This document shows positions 19,517 through 28,814 of a stretch of 55,794 nt of DNA, piece after piece. The position numbers and the translations under genes are program-made. The stretch's first letter is position 1, and every line of letters begins with the position of its first letter. A model generated the notes under the pieces. That model was not told where the DNA came from, searched no databases, and worked only from the letters and a program-made list of their open reading frames with translations. The stretch lies in contig CAMBSB010000015.1 in the NCBI GenBank assembly GCA_945870155.1, positions 1 through 55,794 on the forward strand. Direction: 5' to 3'. The stretch is from Paludibacter jiangxiensis (lineage in GTDB: Bacteria; Bacteroidota; Bacteroidia; Bacteroidales; Paludibacteraceae).

Positions 19517-19598
19517 CAATTTTTGAAGCAAATCACAATAAGGATTATTCCGTTGTGAAAACATTTAAGGCGGGGCAACTCGCCTTTTTGTTTTTTTT
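19517..19598 (+). ncRNA. tracrRNA of the type II-C system
   Basis: The anti-repeat at 19517-19538 (CAATTTTTGAAGC followed by AAATCACAA) is complementary to the first 25 bases of the CRISPR repeat except for two single-base bulges. It is followed by AAGGATTATTCCGTTGTG, which resembles the nexus region of known tracrRNAs, and by a terminator hairpin. The length is about 80 nt. It is read on the plus strand, opposite to cas9, the same direction as the crRNAs. Confidence 0.92.
19569..19598 (+). terminator. tracrRNA terminator
   Basis: GGCGGG pairs with CTCGCC (one G-U pair) around a GCAA tetraloop (19569-19584), followed by T5, G and T8. Confidence 0.9.
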
Positions 19599-20104
19599 AA
19601 AGTCAAAATGGAAGGTTTTTTTGGTATTTAACACAAAAATTCACCTCAGAAATATTTCTAAACCTCTTTGTTTTTTGCAATATGGATAAAGGACATTGTG
19701 CTTTTTTAACAAGCATATTCCAAATATCATTTCTCCTAGCTTCATTTTTTGAAACTTTCAATTCGAAAATTTTCATTCAATTACCCTAATTCTCCAATCC
19801 TAGCTATTTTTCTTTTGCACCATAATCATTGAAATATAAAAGTTTATAGAATGCAGCGATATAAAGTTTTATAATCTGATTTTATTTTTATTCTGTTTTT
19901 TAGAAATTCATATTTTAGCTATCTGATTATAAATGTGTATTTTACACTTTTTTCTGGAATTGTTTTTTCAATAAAACCCAATATATTGCACATTTTTAGT
20001 ATCTTTGTGCCGAAATTGAACAAGAAATGAATAATATTTTATTTTTTGCTTCGATATGAGTTATTATTATTTAAAAAATTAAGGAAACAATAAACTGAAC
20101 TATA
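19599..20104. other. Intergenic stretch before fabI
   Basis: About 500 nt of AT-rich sequence with stops in all frames. The only signals I see are the tracrRNA terminator at the left edge and the fabI -7 box near 20000. No repeat or gene. Confidence 0.6.
20000..20007 (+). promoter_or_regulatory. -7 promoter box of fabI
   Basis: TATCTTTG, about 100 nt before the fabI ATG. No -33 TTG at the usual distance was found. Confidence 0.5.
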
Positions 20105-20962
20105 ATGGGAAATAATTTATTAAAAGGAAAAAAAGGTATTATATTCGGTGCATTGAATGATATGTCAATTGCATGGAAAGTTGCTGAGAAAGCAGTCGAA
20201 GAAGGTGCTATTATTACCTTGTCAAACACGCCACTGGCTGTACGTATGGGAACAACCAACGAATTGGCTGAAAAATTAAATGCAAAATTAATACCAGCAG
20301 ATGCTACCAGTGTATCGGATTTAGAAGAAGTATTTAAACAATCGATGGAAGCCTTAGGAGGTAAAGTTGATTTTGTATTACATTCTATTGGTATGTCGCC
20401 TAACGTTCGCAAAAAACGCACTTATGACGATTTGGATTACGATATGTTAAACACAACTTTAGATATTTCGGCTATTTCATTCCATAAAATGCTGCAAGTT
20501 GCTAAAAAAATGGATGCAATAAACGAATATGGTTCTGTAGTAGCATTGTCGTATATGGCTGCACAGCGCACAGTTTTTGGATATAACGATATGGCTGATG
20601 CTAAATCTATGTTGGAATCTATTGCACGTAGCTTTGGTTATATTTATGGTCGCGAAAAAAATGTACGTGTAAATACCATTTCGCAATCACCAACTCCTAC
20701 AACAGCAGGTAGTGGTGTGAAAAACATGGAAGGATTGCTGGATTATTCTGAACGTATGTCGCCACTTGGTAATGCCACTGCAGCCGACTGTGCTGATTAT
20801 TGTGTGGTTATGTTCAGCGATCTTACCCGCAAAGTTACAATGCAAAATTTACTTCACGATGGTGGCTTTTCGAGCATGGCAATGAGTTATCGTGCTATGG
20901 AACAGTACAATAAGAGTTTTGATGAATTTAAAGATGAAAATGGAAAAATTATTTACGGATAA
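20105..20962 (+). CDS. fabI: Enoyl-[ACP] reductase (NADH), FabI type
   Basis: This 285-residue short-chain dehydrogenase homologue should reduce trans-2-enoyl-ACP in the last step of fatty acid elongation. The N-terminus GKKGIIFGALNDMSIAWKVA is the FabI nucleotide-binding variant. The active-site segment FGYNDMADAKSMLES holds the Tyr-x6-Lys pair, and RVNTISQSPTPT lies at the substrate loop. Length is slightly above E. coli FabI (262). The next gene downstream is an NMO-family flavoprotein on the same strand. Confidence 0.95.
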   Translation: MGNNLLKGKKGIIFGALNDMSIAWKVAEKAVEEGAIITLSNTPLAVRMGTTNELAEKLNAKLIPADATSVSDLEEVFKQSMEALGGKVDFVLHSIGMSPNVRKKRTYDDLDYDMLNTTLDISAISFHKMLQVAKKMDAINEYGSVVALSYMAAQRTVFGYNDMADAKSMLESIARSFGYIYGREKNVRVNTISQSPTPTTAGSGVKNMEGLLDYSERMSPLGNATAADCADYCVVMFSDLTRKVTMQNLLHDGGFSSMAMSYRAMEQYNKSFDEFKDENGKIIYG

Positions 20963-21097
20963 TTTTTTACAAATATGATATTGTAATAATGAAAAAATGG
21001 AGATAGATGAAGTGCTTTTGAGGGAATCTATTTCCATTTTTAAATTATAAGGATGAATTGTGCGAAGCAGATTGAAACATTAAAAAAAATATTATTT

Positions 21098-22183
21098 ATG
21101 GAAGGATTGAAAATTGGGAATTTGACTGCACGTGTACCTATTATTCAGGGTGGTATGGGCGTTGGAATTTCACTGTCGGGCTTGGCGTCGGCAGTGGCGA
21201 ATGAAGGAGGTGTTGGTGTAATTTCATGTGCTGGATTGGGTTTAATTTATCGCGAAAAGGCAAGAGACTATATGGAGTCTTGCATAGTTGGGTTGAAAGA
21301 AGAAATTCGCAAAGCAAAAGAAAAAACATCAGGAATTGTGGGTGTAAACATCATGATGGCACTTACAAATTTTGGTGACATGGTAAAAACAGCCATTGCC
21401 GAAAAAGCTGATGTGATTTTTGCCGGGGCAGGTTTGCCAATGGATTTGCCCAAGTACAGAACAGCTGATTGTACAACCAAACTTGTTCCTATTGTGTCTT
21501 CGGCAAGAGCTGCAAAAATTATTTGCGAAAAATGGAAAACACTTTATGATTATTTGCCTGACTTAATCGTGGTGGAAGGACCTAAAGCCGGTGGCCATCT
21601 AGGATTTAAAACAGCTCAGATTACAGATCCGAATTTTTCTATTGAAAAATTAATACCTGATGTAGTTAGGGAAGTAGCTATCTTTGAAGAAAAGTACAAT
21701 CAAGAGATACCTGTCGTTGCTGCAGGAGGTATTTATACCGGCGAAGATATGTATAATATTATGCAATTGGGTGCGAAAGGTATTCAGATATCCAGTAGAT
21801 TTGTAACAACAAAGGAATGTGATGCTGATATAAAATTCAAAAAAACATATATCAATGCAAGTGAAAGCGAAGTAGAAATTATTCAAAGCCCTGTAGGAAT
21901 GCCGGGAAGAGCACTTCAGGGTGAATTTTTGGAAAAAGTAAAACTTGGACTCACCCGTCCAAAGTCATGTCCTTATAACTGTTTGCATACTTGCGACTAT
22001 AAAGTTGTACCTTATTGTATAATTATTACGCTTTATAATGCTTACAAAGGCAGAATGGACAAAGGTTATGCTTTTGCGGGTAGCAATGCTTATCTTTCTA
22101 CCAAAATAAATACAGTAAAAGAGGTAATGGATGATATTATTAATTCATTTGAAAAAGTGAGATCATTGGCATTGTCGAAATAA
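21098..22183 (+). CDS. NMO/FabK-family FMN-dependent oxidoreductase
   Basis: About 361 residues. The TIM-barrel opening LTARVPIIQGGMGVGISLSGLASAVANEGGVGVIS and the segment VVEGPKAGGHLG (conserved His) place it in the nitronate monooxygenase / 2-nitropropane dioxygenase family, which also includes FabK. I chose the start at 21098 because MEGLKIG aligns with the family; an upstream in-frame ATG at 21053 adds 15 unrelated residues. A Cys-rich segment KSCPYNCLHTCDYKVVPYC near residues 288-306 is unusual and could bind a metal. The exact substrate is unknown; a nitronate or quinone reductase role is as likely as enoyl reduction, since fabI is present next door. Confidence 0.85.
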   Translation: MEGLKIGNLTARVPIIQGGMGVGISLSGLASAVANEGGVGVISCAGLGLIYREKARDYMESCIVGLKEEIRKAKEKTSGIVGVNIMMALTNFGDMVKTAIAEKADVIFAGAGLPMDLPKYRTADCTTKLVPIVSSARAAKIICEKWKTLYDYLPDLIVVEGPKAGGHLGFKTAQITDPNFSIEKLIPDVVREVAIFEEKYNQEIPVVAAGGIYTGEDMYNIMQLGAKGIQISSRFVTTKECDADIKFKKTYINASESEVEIIQSPVGMPGRALQGEFLEKVKLGLTRPKSCPYNCLHTCDYKVVPYCIIITLYNAYKGRMDKGYAFAGSNAYLSTKINTVKEVMDDIINSFEKVRSLALSK

Positions 22184-22204
22184 AGTAAAAATACTTATAA
22201 AATC

Positions 22205-22242
22205 AAAAAGGGCTGATTCAAGAAATTGAATCAGCCCTTTTT
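22205..22242. terminator. Bidirectional terminator
   Basis: A 17-bp perfect stem (22205-22221 and 22226-22242, core GGGCTGATTC) with a GAAA loop, A run on the left and T run on the right. It serves the NMO gene and the converging sahH. Confidence 0.95.
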
Positions 22243-22263
22243 GACAATACTGAATATTCCTGA

Positions 22264-23685
22264 TTAATAACGATAATGTTCAGGTTTATATGGTCCATTG
22301 GCATCAACCCCAATATAAGAAGCTTGTTCGGGAGTTAATACAGTCAATTTTACGCCTAATTGTTCGAGGTGCAAGCGTGCTACTTCTTCGTCCAAATGTT
22401 TTGGTAAGCGGTAAACATCAACTGCATAATCTTTGGTGTACAATTCAATTTGAGCTAAAGTTTGGTTGGTAAATGAATTACTCATAACAAAGGATGGATG
22501 ACCTGTAGCACAACCTAAGTTAACCAAACGTCCATCTGCAAGTAATAAAACACAATGTCCATCAGGGAAAATGTATTTATCAACTTGTGGTTTGATATTA
22601 ACACATTCAATACCTGGGAATTGTTTTAGTTTTTCAACCTGAATTTCATTATCAAAATGACCGATATTACATATGATGGCAGCATCTTTCATTTTTGCAA
22701 TGTGCTCAATACGAATAATATCTTTATTTCCGGTGGTGGTAACAAATATATTTCCTTCGGATAAGGCATCTTCGATTGTTGTTACCTGAAAACCTTCCAT
22801 CGAGGCCTGTAAAGCACAAATCGGATCAATTTCGGTAACTATTACTCTTGCGCCATAAGCCAACATGGAACGGGCACAACCTTTACCAACGTCGCCATAT
22901 CCACAAACTACCACCACTTTGCCCGCAAGCATAATGTCGGTAGCACGTTTAATACCGTCAGCCAAGGATTCGCGACAACCATAAAGATTATCAAATTTTG
23001 ATTTTGTTACTGAATCGTTCACATTAAATGCAGGGAAAAGTAATGAACCCTCTTCCAACATTTGATATAAACGGTGTACACCTGTAGTAGTTTCCTCCGA
23101 AACGCCACGTATGCCCGGAATCATGCGTCCCCAAATGCCATTATCTTCTTTCAATACATCTTTCAAAATAGCATACAACAGTTTTTCATCATCTGTTCCG
23201 GCTTCTTTGTCAAGTACTTTAATGTCTTTTTCGGCAGCACCACCAATATGAATCATCATGGTAGCATCTCCACCATCGTCAACAATAACTGTAGGGCCTT
23301 GATGTCCTTCAAAAGTTAAAGCTTGAAGCGTACACCACCAATATTCTTCCAATGTTTCACCTTTCCAGGCAAAAATAGGAACTCCGGCAGCAGCAATAGC
23401 AGCAGCAGCATGATCCTGAGTAGAATAAATGTTACAACTACACCAACGTACTTCAGCACCCAATTCCACAAGCGTTTCAATAAGAACGGCTGTTTGAATT
23501 GTCATGTGAAGCGAACCCATGATGCGTGCTCCTTGTAGAGGTTTGTTTACACCATATTTAGCGCGTAGTGCCATTAATCCCGGCATTTCTTTTTCGGCTA
23601 ATTCTATTTCTTTTCGACCAAAATCGGCCAAAGTTATATCCGCAACTTTATAAGGCAAAGTGCTGAATAATTCTGTCATATTCAT
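22264..23685 (-). CDS. ahcY: S-adenosyl-L-homocysteine hydrolase
   Basis: This 473-residue NAD-dependent enzyme splits S-adenosylhomocysteine to adenosine and homocysteine, clearing the product of methyl transfer. The NAD-binding loop [15 protein letters not shown] lies near residue 260, and [26 protein letters not shown] and the C-terminal KPEHYRY are typical. It has its own promoter, divergent from the TatD-like gene. Confidence 0.97.
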   Translation of the reverse strand: MNMTELFSTLPYKVADITLADFGRKEIELAEKEMPGLMALRAKYGVNKPLQGARIMGSLHMTIQTAVLIETLVELGAEVRWCSCNIYSTQDHAAAAIAAAGVPIFAWKGETLEEYWWCTLQALTFEGHQGPTVIVDDGGDATMMIHIGGAAEKDIKVLDKEAGTDDEKLLYAILKDVLKEDNGIWGRMIPGIRGVSEETTTGVHRLYQMLEEGSLLFPAFNVNDSVTKSKFDNLYGCRESLADGIKRATDIMLAGKVVVVCGYGDVGKGCARSMLAYGARVIVTEIDPICALQASMEGFQVTTIEDALSEGNIFVTTTGNKDIIRIEHIAKMKDAAIICNIGHFDNEIQVEKLKQFPGIECVNIKPQVDKYIFPDGHCVLLLADGRLVNLGCATGHPSFVMSNSFTNQTLAQIELYTKDYAVDVYRLPKHLDEEVARLHLEQLGVKLTVLTPEQASYIGVDANGPYKPEHYRY

Positions 23686-23738
23686 AAAGTATTTAATGTT
23701 TTGATTATTACAATTTTACTGTTTTTGATAAAAGTCCG

Positions 23739-23746
23739 CAAAGTTA
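23739..23746 (-). promoter_or_regulatory. -7 promoter box of ahcY
   Basis: TAACTTTG on the minus strand matches TAnnTTTG, about 55 nt before the ATG. Confidence 0.55.
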
Positions 23747-23767
23747 GTTCTTTTTATCGAAATTTAT

Positions 23768-23775
23768 TACTTTTG
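23768..23775 (+). promoter_or_regulatory. -7 promoter box of the TatD-like gene
   Basis: TACTTTTG, 36 nt before the ATG at 23812. Its position excludes the upstream start at 23701. Confidence 0.55.
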
Positions 23776-23811
23776 TTCTATATTTTTAATATTCAAAATC
23801 AAGGGATGACC

Positions 23812-24450
23812 ATGTTCAAATTTGTCGATATTCATACACACAATATTAATTCAACTAATCAATATGCTATCATTAATCTGAAGTTGAATGATGCCCAAGA
23901 TAGGCTGGATTTAAGTAAACATGAATATTTTTCAATAGGAATTCATCCTTGGGATGTGCATAGAGTTGAGAGTGAAATGATACAAATGCTTGAAAAACTT
24001 GCATTTAATAGAAAAATTATAGCCATTGGTGAATGTGGTTTAGATAAATACAGCGTGGCAACATTTGAAGCTCAAATGGAAGTGTTTGAAAAACAGATTA
24101 TTATATCTGAAAACACACAAAAACCTATCATTGTTCACTGTGTAGGTTATTTCAACGAACTAATTAACTTGAAAAAGACGCTTAAACCTTCTCAGGCATG
24201 GATTATACATGGTTTTAGAGGAAAACCTGAATTGGCTAAGCAATTAATTATGAGCGGATTTTATATTTCTTATGGAGAAAAATTGAATATTCAAAGTGTG
24301 AAAATTACACCTCTTGAAAATTTATGTATTGAAACAGATGAAAGTTCTGTGCCTATTCAAGAAATTTATAAAAATATTGCCACAATAAAGTTCTGCAATT
24401 TTCAAGATTTGGGTACATCATCTACACTATTTGAGTTCAATGAATGTTAA
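23812..24450 (+). CDS. TatD-family metal-dependent hydrolase
   Basis: About 212 residues. FVDIHTHN gives the first metal-binding His pair. IGECGLDK carries the metal-bridging Glu, HCVGYFNEL and IIHGFRG the next His residues, and ETDESSVPI the final Asp. The family includes DNases and other phosphoesterases, so the substrate is uncertain. It is shorter than E. coli TatD (about 260), as seen in many Bacteroidetes homologues. The start at 23812 follows an AAGGGA Shine-Dalgarno-like sequence and the promoter at 23768; ATG 23806 is also possible. Confidence 0.85.
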   Translation: MFKFVDIHTHNINSTNQYAIINLKLNDAQDRLDLSKHEYFSIGIHPWDVHRVESEMIQMLEKLAFNRKIIAIGECGLDKYSVATFEAQMEVFEKQIIISENTQKPIIVHCVGYFNELINLKKTLKPSQAWIIHGFRGKPELAKQLIMSGFYISYGEKLNIQSVKITPLENLCIETDESSVPIQEIYKNIATIKFCNFQDLGTSSTLFEFNEC

Positions 24451-24509
24451 GAAGTTGATAATTATAGTTTTTAAAAATTAAACTATTTATTTTGTTAGTC
24501 ATTATTTTG

Positions 24510-24517
24510 TAAATTTG
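24510..24517 (+). promoter_or_regulatory. -7 promoter box of the Ctp protease gene
   Basis: TAAATTTG matches TAnnTTTG, 23 nt before the ATG. Confidence 0.45.
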
Positions 24518-24539
24518 CGTCTTATAAATAAAATTTATC

Positions 24540-26123
24540 ATGAAAAAATTCCCTATCATTTTTATATTTAGCATACTATCAATAACGATCTTCGGTCAAG
24601 GCATTTCCTCTTTACAACAAAGAAAACTTACAAATGCTATCAGTGCTATTTCAAATCTATACGTAGACACTATCAATGACAAAAAATTAATAGAAACCGC
24701 GATCGAGGCTATGCTTAAAGAGCTTGATCCGCACTCTTCATACATTTCAAAAACAGAGGTGGATAGAGTTAACGAACCATTAGAAGGCAGTTTTGAAGGC
24801 GTAGGAATACAGTTTCAAATGCTCGAGGACACTTTGTTGGTGGTACAAACAATTGCAGGTTGTCCTGCCGCCAAAGTGGGCGTTTTGCCCGGCGATCGTA
24901 TCATTTACATAGGTGAAGAAATAATTGCCGGAGTAAAAATGCAGAACTCGGACATAATGAAACGTTTACGTGGAGCCAAAGGAACTGAAGTTACCGTTAA
25001 AATTAAACGTTCAAATAATCCTGAATTAATTGTATTCAAAATTATAAGGGATAAAATTCCTATTTATAGTGTTGATGCGGCTTATATGATAGGCAAAGAA
25101 ATTGGTTATATCAAGATAAATAATTTTGGAAGTACCACAGTTGACGAGTTTCAAAAGAAATTTACATTGCTTCAAAAATCGGGTATGAAGCATTTAATTC
25201 TAAGTCTTCAAGGCAATGGTGGTGGTTATTTAACTGCTGCACACCAACTTGCAGATGAGTTTTTGAGCAAAAACAAGCTTGTAGTTTATACGCAAGGTCT
25301 TAACCAGCCCAAAAGCGTTATGGAGTCTACAGCCAAAGGAAGATTTGAGATAGGTAAATTGATTGTACTTATTGATGAATATTCTGCATCGGCAAGCGAA
25401 ATTGTATCCGGAGCACTACAGGATTGGGACAGAGCAATTTTAATTGGTCGCCGAACTTTTGGAAAAGGACTGGTTCAGCGCCAACTTCCTTTGGTTGATG
25501 GTTCAATGCTTCGATTAACCACAGCCCGATATTACACACCAACAGGCAGATGCATTCAAAAATCATACAAAGGCGGAGTTGACAAGTACGAAAAGGATTT
25601 GTACGAACGGTATAAACATGGCGAATTTTTACATGCCGATAGTATCCATTTTCCTGATTCATTGAAGTATCAAACCCTGGAATTGAAGCGTACAGTTTAT
25701 GGTGGTGGTGGCATTATGCCGGATATTTTTGTGCCCATAGACACTACGCGATATACTGATTATCACCGAAAAATTGTGGCTAGAGGTATTGTGAACAAGC
25801 TTACAATTCAATACATTGACAAAAACAGGCTTGAATTGAAAAAGAAATTCACGAGCTTCGACAAATTCAAGAAAAATTATGAGATTGATGACAATTTATT
25901 GGAGCAATTAAAGTCATTGGCCGAAAAGGAAAAAATTGCTTTTGATTCAACTCAATATGCCATTTCCAAACCATTGATTAGTCTACAAATTAAGGCATTA
26001 ATTGCACGCGATTTATGGGATATAAATGAGTATTACCAGATTATGGATGCCGAAAATGAATCTTTGCAAAAAGCCATTGAGATTCTTAACAAACAAGGAG
26101 AGTATGAAAAGACTTTAAAATAA
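24540..26123 (+). CDS. C-terminal processing (S41) protease with PDZ domain
   Basis: 527 residues with an N-terminal signal peptide (MKKFPIIFIFSILSITIFG), so it acts in the periplasm. The PDZ domain spans about residues 80-165 (EGVGIQFQML, GVLPGDRIIYIGEE). The S41 protease core follows: Ser284 in YSASASEI and Lys309 in RTFGKGLVQ make the Ser-Lys dyad at the usual spacing of 25. The C-terminal 150 residues are charged and probably helical. It resembles the CtpA/Prc group that trims or removes exported proteins. Confidence 0.93.
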   Translation: MKKFPIIFIFSILSITIFGQGISSLQQRKLTNAISAISNLYVDTINDKKLIETAIEAMLKELDPHSSYISKTEVDRVNEPLEGSFEGVGIQFQMLEDTLLVVQTIAGCPAAKVGVLPGDRIIYIGEEIIAGVKMQNSDIMKRLRGAKGTEVTVKIKRSNNPELIVFKIIRDKIPIYSVDAAYMIGKEIGYIKINNFGSTTVDEFQKKFTLLQKSGMKHLILSLQGNGGGYLTAAHQLADEFLSKNKLVVYTQGLNQPKSVMESTAKGRFEIGKLIVLIDEYSASASEIVSGALQDWDRAILIGRRTFGKGLVQRQLPLVDGSMLRLTTARYYTPTGRCIQKSYKGGVDKYEKDLYERYKHGEFLHADSIHFPDSLKYQTLELKRTVYGGGGIMPDIFVPIDTTRYTDYHRKIVARGIVNKLTIQYIDKNRLELKKKFTSFDKFKKNYEIDDNLLEQLKSLAEKEKIAFDSTQYAISKPLISLQIKALIARDLWDINEYYQIMDAENESLQKAIEILNKQGEYEKTLK

Positions 26124-26138
26124 TTTTCACTGAATATC

Positions 26139-26183
26139 AAAAAGCAAATTTCTAGCTTAATTGGCTTAGAAATTTGCTTTTTT
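26139..26183 (+). terminator. Terminator after the Ctp protease gene
   Basis: A 16-bp stem (26139-26154 and 26167-26182, core GCAAATTTCTA) ending in T6. Confidence 0.9.
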
Positions 26184-26214
26184 AATGCGTATAAATATTA
26201 AAAAATTCCAATTT

Positions 26215-26802
26215 ATGAACTCAATACTAACTTATATTTTTACAAATTGGATTGAGTTTGCCGGTGCATTGTTAAGTCTAATATATTTGTATTTGTCTAT
26301 TAAACAGAAAGTTAGTTTGTGGATATTTGGTTTTCTTTGTTCGGCATTGTACGTTGTGGTGTTTTTTAATGGAAAACTATATGCCGACATGAGTTTGCAA
26401 TTTTACTATTTAGGACTAAGTGTTTTTGGATGGTTTAATTGGAAAAGGGGAACGGAAGAGACGGGTAAAGAACTGCCAACAAGTAAAACCTCTGCTCGAA
26501 TGTGGGTCATGCTCTCAGCGGTAACTTTGATAATTTATTTTATATACTATATTGTACTTTCAAAATTTACTGACTCACCTATCCCCAAATCAGATTCATT
26601 AGTTGGTGCATTGAGCGTTATTGCCACTTGGATGTTAGCCCGAAAATTGTTAGAAAACTGGCTGGTTTGGATAGTTGCCGATGCATTGTGTACGGCATTA
26701 TATTTTTACAAAGAGCTTTATCTTACTGCCATATTATTCATCATTTATACGGTCATGGCTATTGTTGGGTATTTTAAATGGAAGAAATTAATGAAGGAGT
26801 AA
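26215..26802 (+). CDS. pnuC: PnuC-like nicotinamide riboside/vitamin transporter
   Basis: About 195 residues with six or seven membrane segments. The pattern YLYLSIKQKVSLWIFGFLCSALYVVVFF, then YYLGLSVFGWFNWKRG, then KLLENWLVWIVADALC is that of PnuC facilitators. These carry nicotinamide riboside, or thiamine in PnuT-type relatives; the sequence alone does not separate the two. I use the ATG at 26215 because the in-frame ATG at 26185 abuts the T tract of the preceding terminator. No riboswitch fits in the 90 nt upstream. Confidence 0.85.
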   Translation: MNSILTYIFTNWIEFAGALLSLIYLYLSIKQKVSLWIFGFLCSALYVVVFFNGKLYADMSLQFYYLGLSVFGWFNWKRGTEETGKELPTSKTSARMWVMLSAVTLIIYFIYYIVLSKFTDSPIPKSDSLVGALSVIATWMLARKLLENWLVWIVADALCTALYFYKELYLTAILFIIYTVMAIVGYFKWKKLMKE

Positions 26803-26845
26803 AATAGTTTTACCCTGAAATTCAAAACTATTGGACTTTGTTGTT

Positions 26846-27106
26846 TTAAAGTTCTATAAATTCAATTTTTATATTCTCTTTTTCGAGCAAAGCAATTGAT
26901 TTTGAGCAGATATTGCGGGTAGATAAAAGAACTATATTTATGTTGGGAAATTTACTTTTAATTTGATGGGCAATAGCCACAATCTTAGTTGCATCCTTTT
27001 GAATTATGCGGCTTTTAATCACTTTATAAATCCCCAAACGATTGTTTGTAAGTTCTTTAAGTTGAATTTTGGCTGATAATCCGTAAAAGGCTGGATTTGT
27101 TTCCAT
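26846..27106 (-). CDS. Conserved-looking 86-residue protein of unknown function
   Basis: No family recognised. The protein is basic, with no signal peptide or membrane segment, and its C-terminal half reads like an alpha/beta unit (IVLLSTRNICSKSIALLEKENIKIEFIEL). It starts 24 nt after the stop of the LptF-like gene in the same direction, which supports it as a real gene at the end of that transcript. Confidence 0.5.
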   Translation of the reverse strand: METNPAFYGLSAKIQLKELTNNRLGIYKVIKSRIIQKDATKIVAIAHQIKSKFPNINIVLLSTRNICSKSIALLEKENIKIEFIEL

Positions 27107-27130
27107 TGGCTATTTTGATTGAAATATTAC

Positions 27131-28231
27131 TTATTTTGGAGCAGTTTTGTATAGATACATTCCAACTAAAATAAACACTAAATTTGGCATCCAAACGGCT
27201 AAAAATGGTGAAAGTATTCCATTTACCGATAAGGTTGTAGAAAGGGTAGTGGAGAGAATATAAATTGAACTCAATGCCAGGCCAATTCCTAAATGTAAAC
27301 CCATACCACCTCTCACTTTTCGCGAAGACAACGAAACTCCAATAAGCGTCATAATAAACGCTGCCAATGGCATAGAATATCGTTTATAATACTCATCTTT
27401 AAAAGCCTGAATACTACCAACCCCTCTGCTGTTTTGGCGATCGATATAATTGCTTAGTTCAATATTATTTAACTGTACACTTTCTTTTGAGGTAATGAAA
27501 AAATCGCGGGGTATTACATTTATTACTGTGTCTTTCGAAACACCTTTAGTTATACTTTCACGCATTCCGTTAAAATTGCGTTGTAAGTAATTCTCTATTC
27601 TCCAATGATTTAACGAATCGTAAACTACTGTTTCAGCTGTTAAGCGAGATACAAGCATTTTATCTTCAAATTTTTCGAGCGAGAATCTATATCCTTTGTT
27701 TTCACTAACTTCGTATCGCTCAATGTACATAATCACGCCTTTTTCAACTTCCATTTGCACATTACGTGCGTTCATCGATTTGGTTTTTTTGATGTATTTA
27801 TCCTGAAAATCTATCATTTTGGCGCTGGCCGGAGGTATTATAAATCCACCCAAAATTAATGCTAATAAAGCTATTATACTTGCCGAAATAAAATAGGGTC
27901 GCATCAAACGATTAAAGCTCACTCCACTTGCCAATATGGCAATAATCTCGGTATTTGTTGCCATTTTCGACGTAAAAAATATTACGGCAATAAATGTAAA
28001 TAACGGACTAAACATATTCATGTAAAACGGAATAAAGCTAAAATAATAATCGAAAATAATAGCATTCAAAGGGGCTTTACTGTCGAAAAAATTATCAAGT
28101 TTCTCAGTTAAATCGAAAACTACAGAAATGCTGATTATAAGGATGATAGAATAGAAATATGTACCAAGAAACTTTCCTATTATATAAGTGTCGAGTCTTT
28201 TTAGCCCAAGTTTCCGATAATTAAATGCCAT
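27131..28231 (-). CDS. LptF/LptG (YjgP/YjgQ) family permease
   Basis: About 366 residues with the family layout: three N-terminal membrane segments, a periplasmic beta domain (about 120-280) and three C-terminal segments. The opening LDTYIIGKFLGTYFYSIILIISI is typical. LptF and LptG form the inner membrane part of the LPS export ABC transporter with LptB; which of the two this is cannot be told. The start at 28231 is set by the promoter at 28275-28282, which lies inside the longer frame that begins at 28288. tgt lies upstream in the same direction, over 500 nt away. Confidence 0.9.
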   Translation of the reverse strand: MAFNYRKLGLKRLDTYIIGKFLGTYFYSIILIISISVVFDLTEKLDNFFDSKAPLNAIIFDYYFSFIPFYMNMFSPLFTFIAVIFFTSKMATNTEIIAILASGVSFNRLMRPYFISASIIALLALILGGFIIPPASAKMIDFQDKYIKKTKSMNARNVQMEVEKGVIMYIERYEVSENKGYRFSLEKFEDKMLVSRLTAETVVYDSLNHWRIENYLQRNFNGMRESITKGVSKDTVINVIPRDFFITSKESVQLNNIELSNYIDRQNSRGVGSIQAFKDEYYKRYSMPLAAFIMTLIGVSLSSRKVRGGMGLHLGIGLALSSIYILSTTLSTTLSVNGILSPFLAVWMPNLVFILVGMYLYKTAPK

Positions 28232-28274
28232 ATTTACGCGCTTTTCGGTAATGATTGTGTTTTGTTTTGAAGTG

Positions 28275-28282
28275 CAAAGATA
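28275..28282 (-). promoter_or_regulatory. -7 promoter box of the LptF-like gene
   Basis: TATCTTTG on the minus strand, 44 nt before the ATG at 28231. It decides the start choice. Confidence 0.6.
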
Positions 28283-28288
28283 AAACAA

Positions 28289-28814
28289 TTTTCGATTGAA
28301 TAACTTCTACAATAAATTAAAATTATGAATTAAATATAAACTAAACTACATATGCTTTTTTGAGTGTTAATGTAAGTTTTATGTTCAAAATTTAAATCAA
28401 ATATAATTGAATTTCCATTCGTTGGAATTAAATGCTAAAGAAAATTTAATCTTTGAGTCTACTCCGAAAAGTGTTTTTCTTAACGCAAAGTACGCAAAGT
28501 TGAAAAGCCGCAAAAAAATACAATTTGAATATCAGCACTTTGCGTCTTCGTGTTTTGGCGATCTTAGCGTTCAAAAATTAAAATTTGACTTTTCGTAGTG
28601 GAATTATCTTTTAGATTTTAAGAATTCATATTTAATAGTAAACGTTAATCGATTACATTGAATAATTAAAAATGATTTGTCAGATAATTGATGACATGTA
28701 AAATGCAGAAAATCAATATTATGCATCAAAAATTGTATTATTCCTTAATTTGCTTTATTAGTAACTGTCTGCCACAGGAAGTTTCAAAAATGTCTTTTCT
28801 GAAGATACATGTGT
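28289..28814. other. Gap holding a CGCAAAG-type repeat
   Basis: About 530 nt without a convincing gene. The part 28479-28577 holds an imperfect inverted element built from CGCAAAG units; the rest is AT-rich and without structure that I can see. Confidence 0.6.
28479..28577. repeat. CGCAAAG-rich imperfect inverted repeat
   Basis: The left end reads AACGCAAAGTACGCAAAGT. The right end reads CTTTGCGTCTTCGTG and, further on, ATCTTAGCGTT, a diverged inverted copy. About 100 nt, no coding capacity. Similar CGCAAAG-type dispersed elements are familiar to me from several bacterial genomes (from memory). Confidence 0.6.

Noticed and set aside
23701-23811. Longer N-terminus for the TatD-like protein
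   Set aside because: The extension crosses the promoter box at 23768 and gives residues unlike the family.
26124-26214. TPP or NAD riboswitch before the PnuC-like gene
   Set aside because: Only 91 nt is available and half is a plain terminator hairpin; no riboswitch core was seen.
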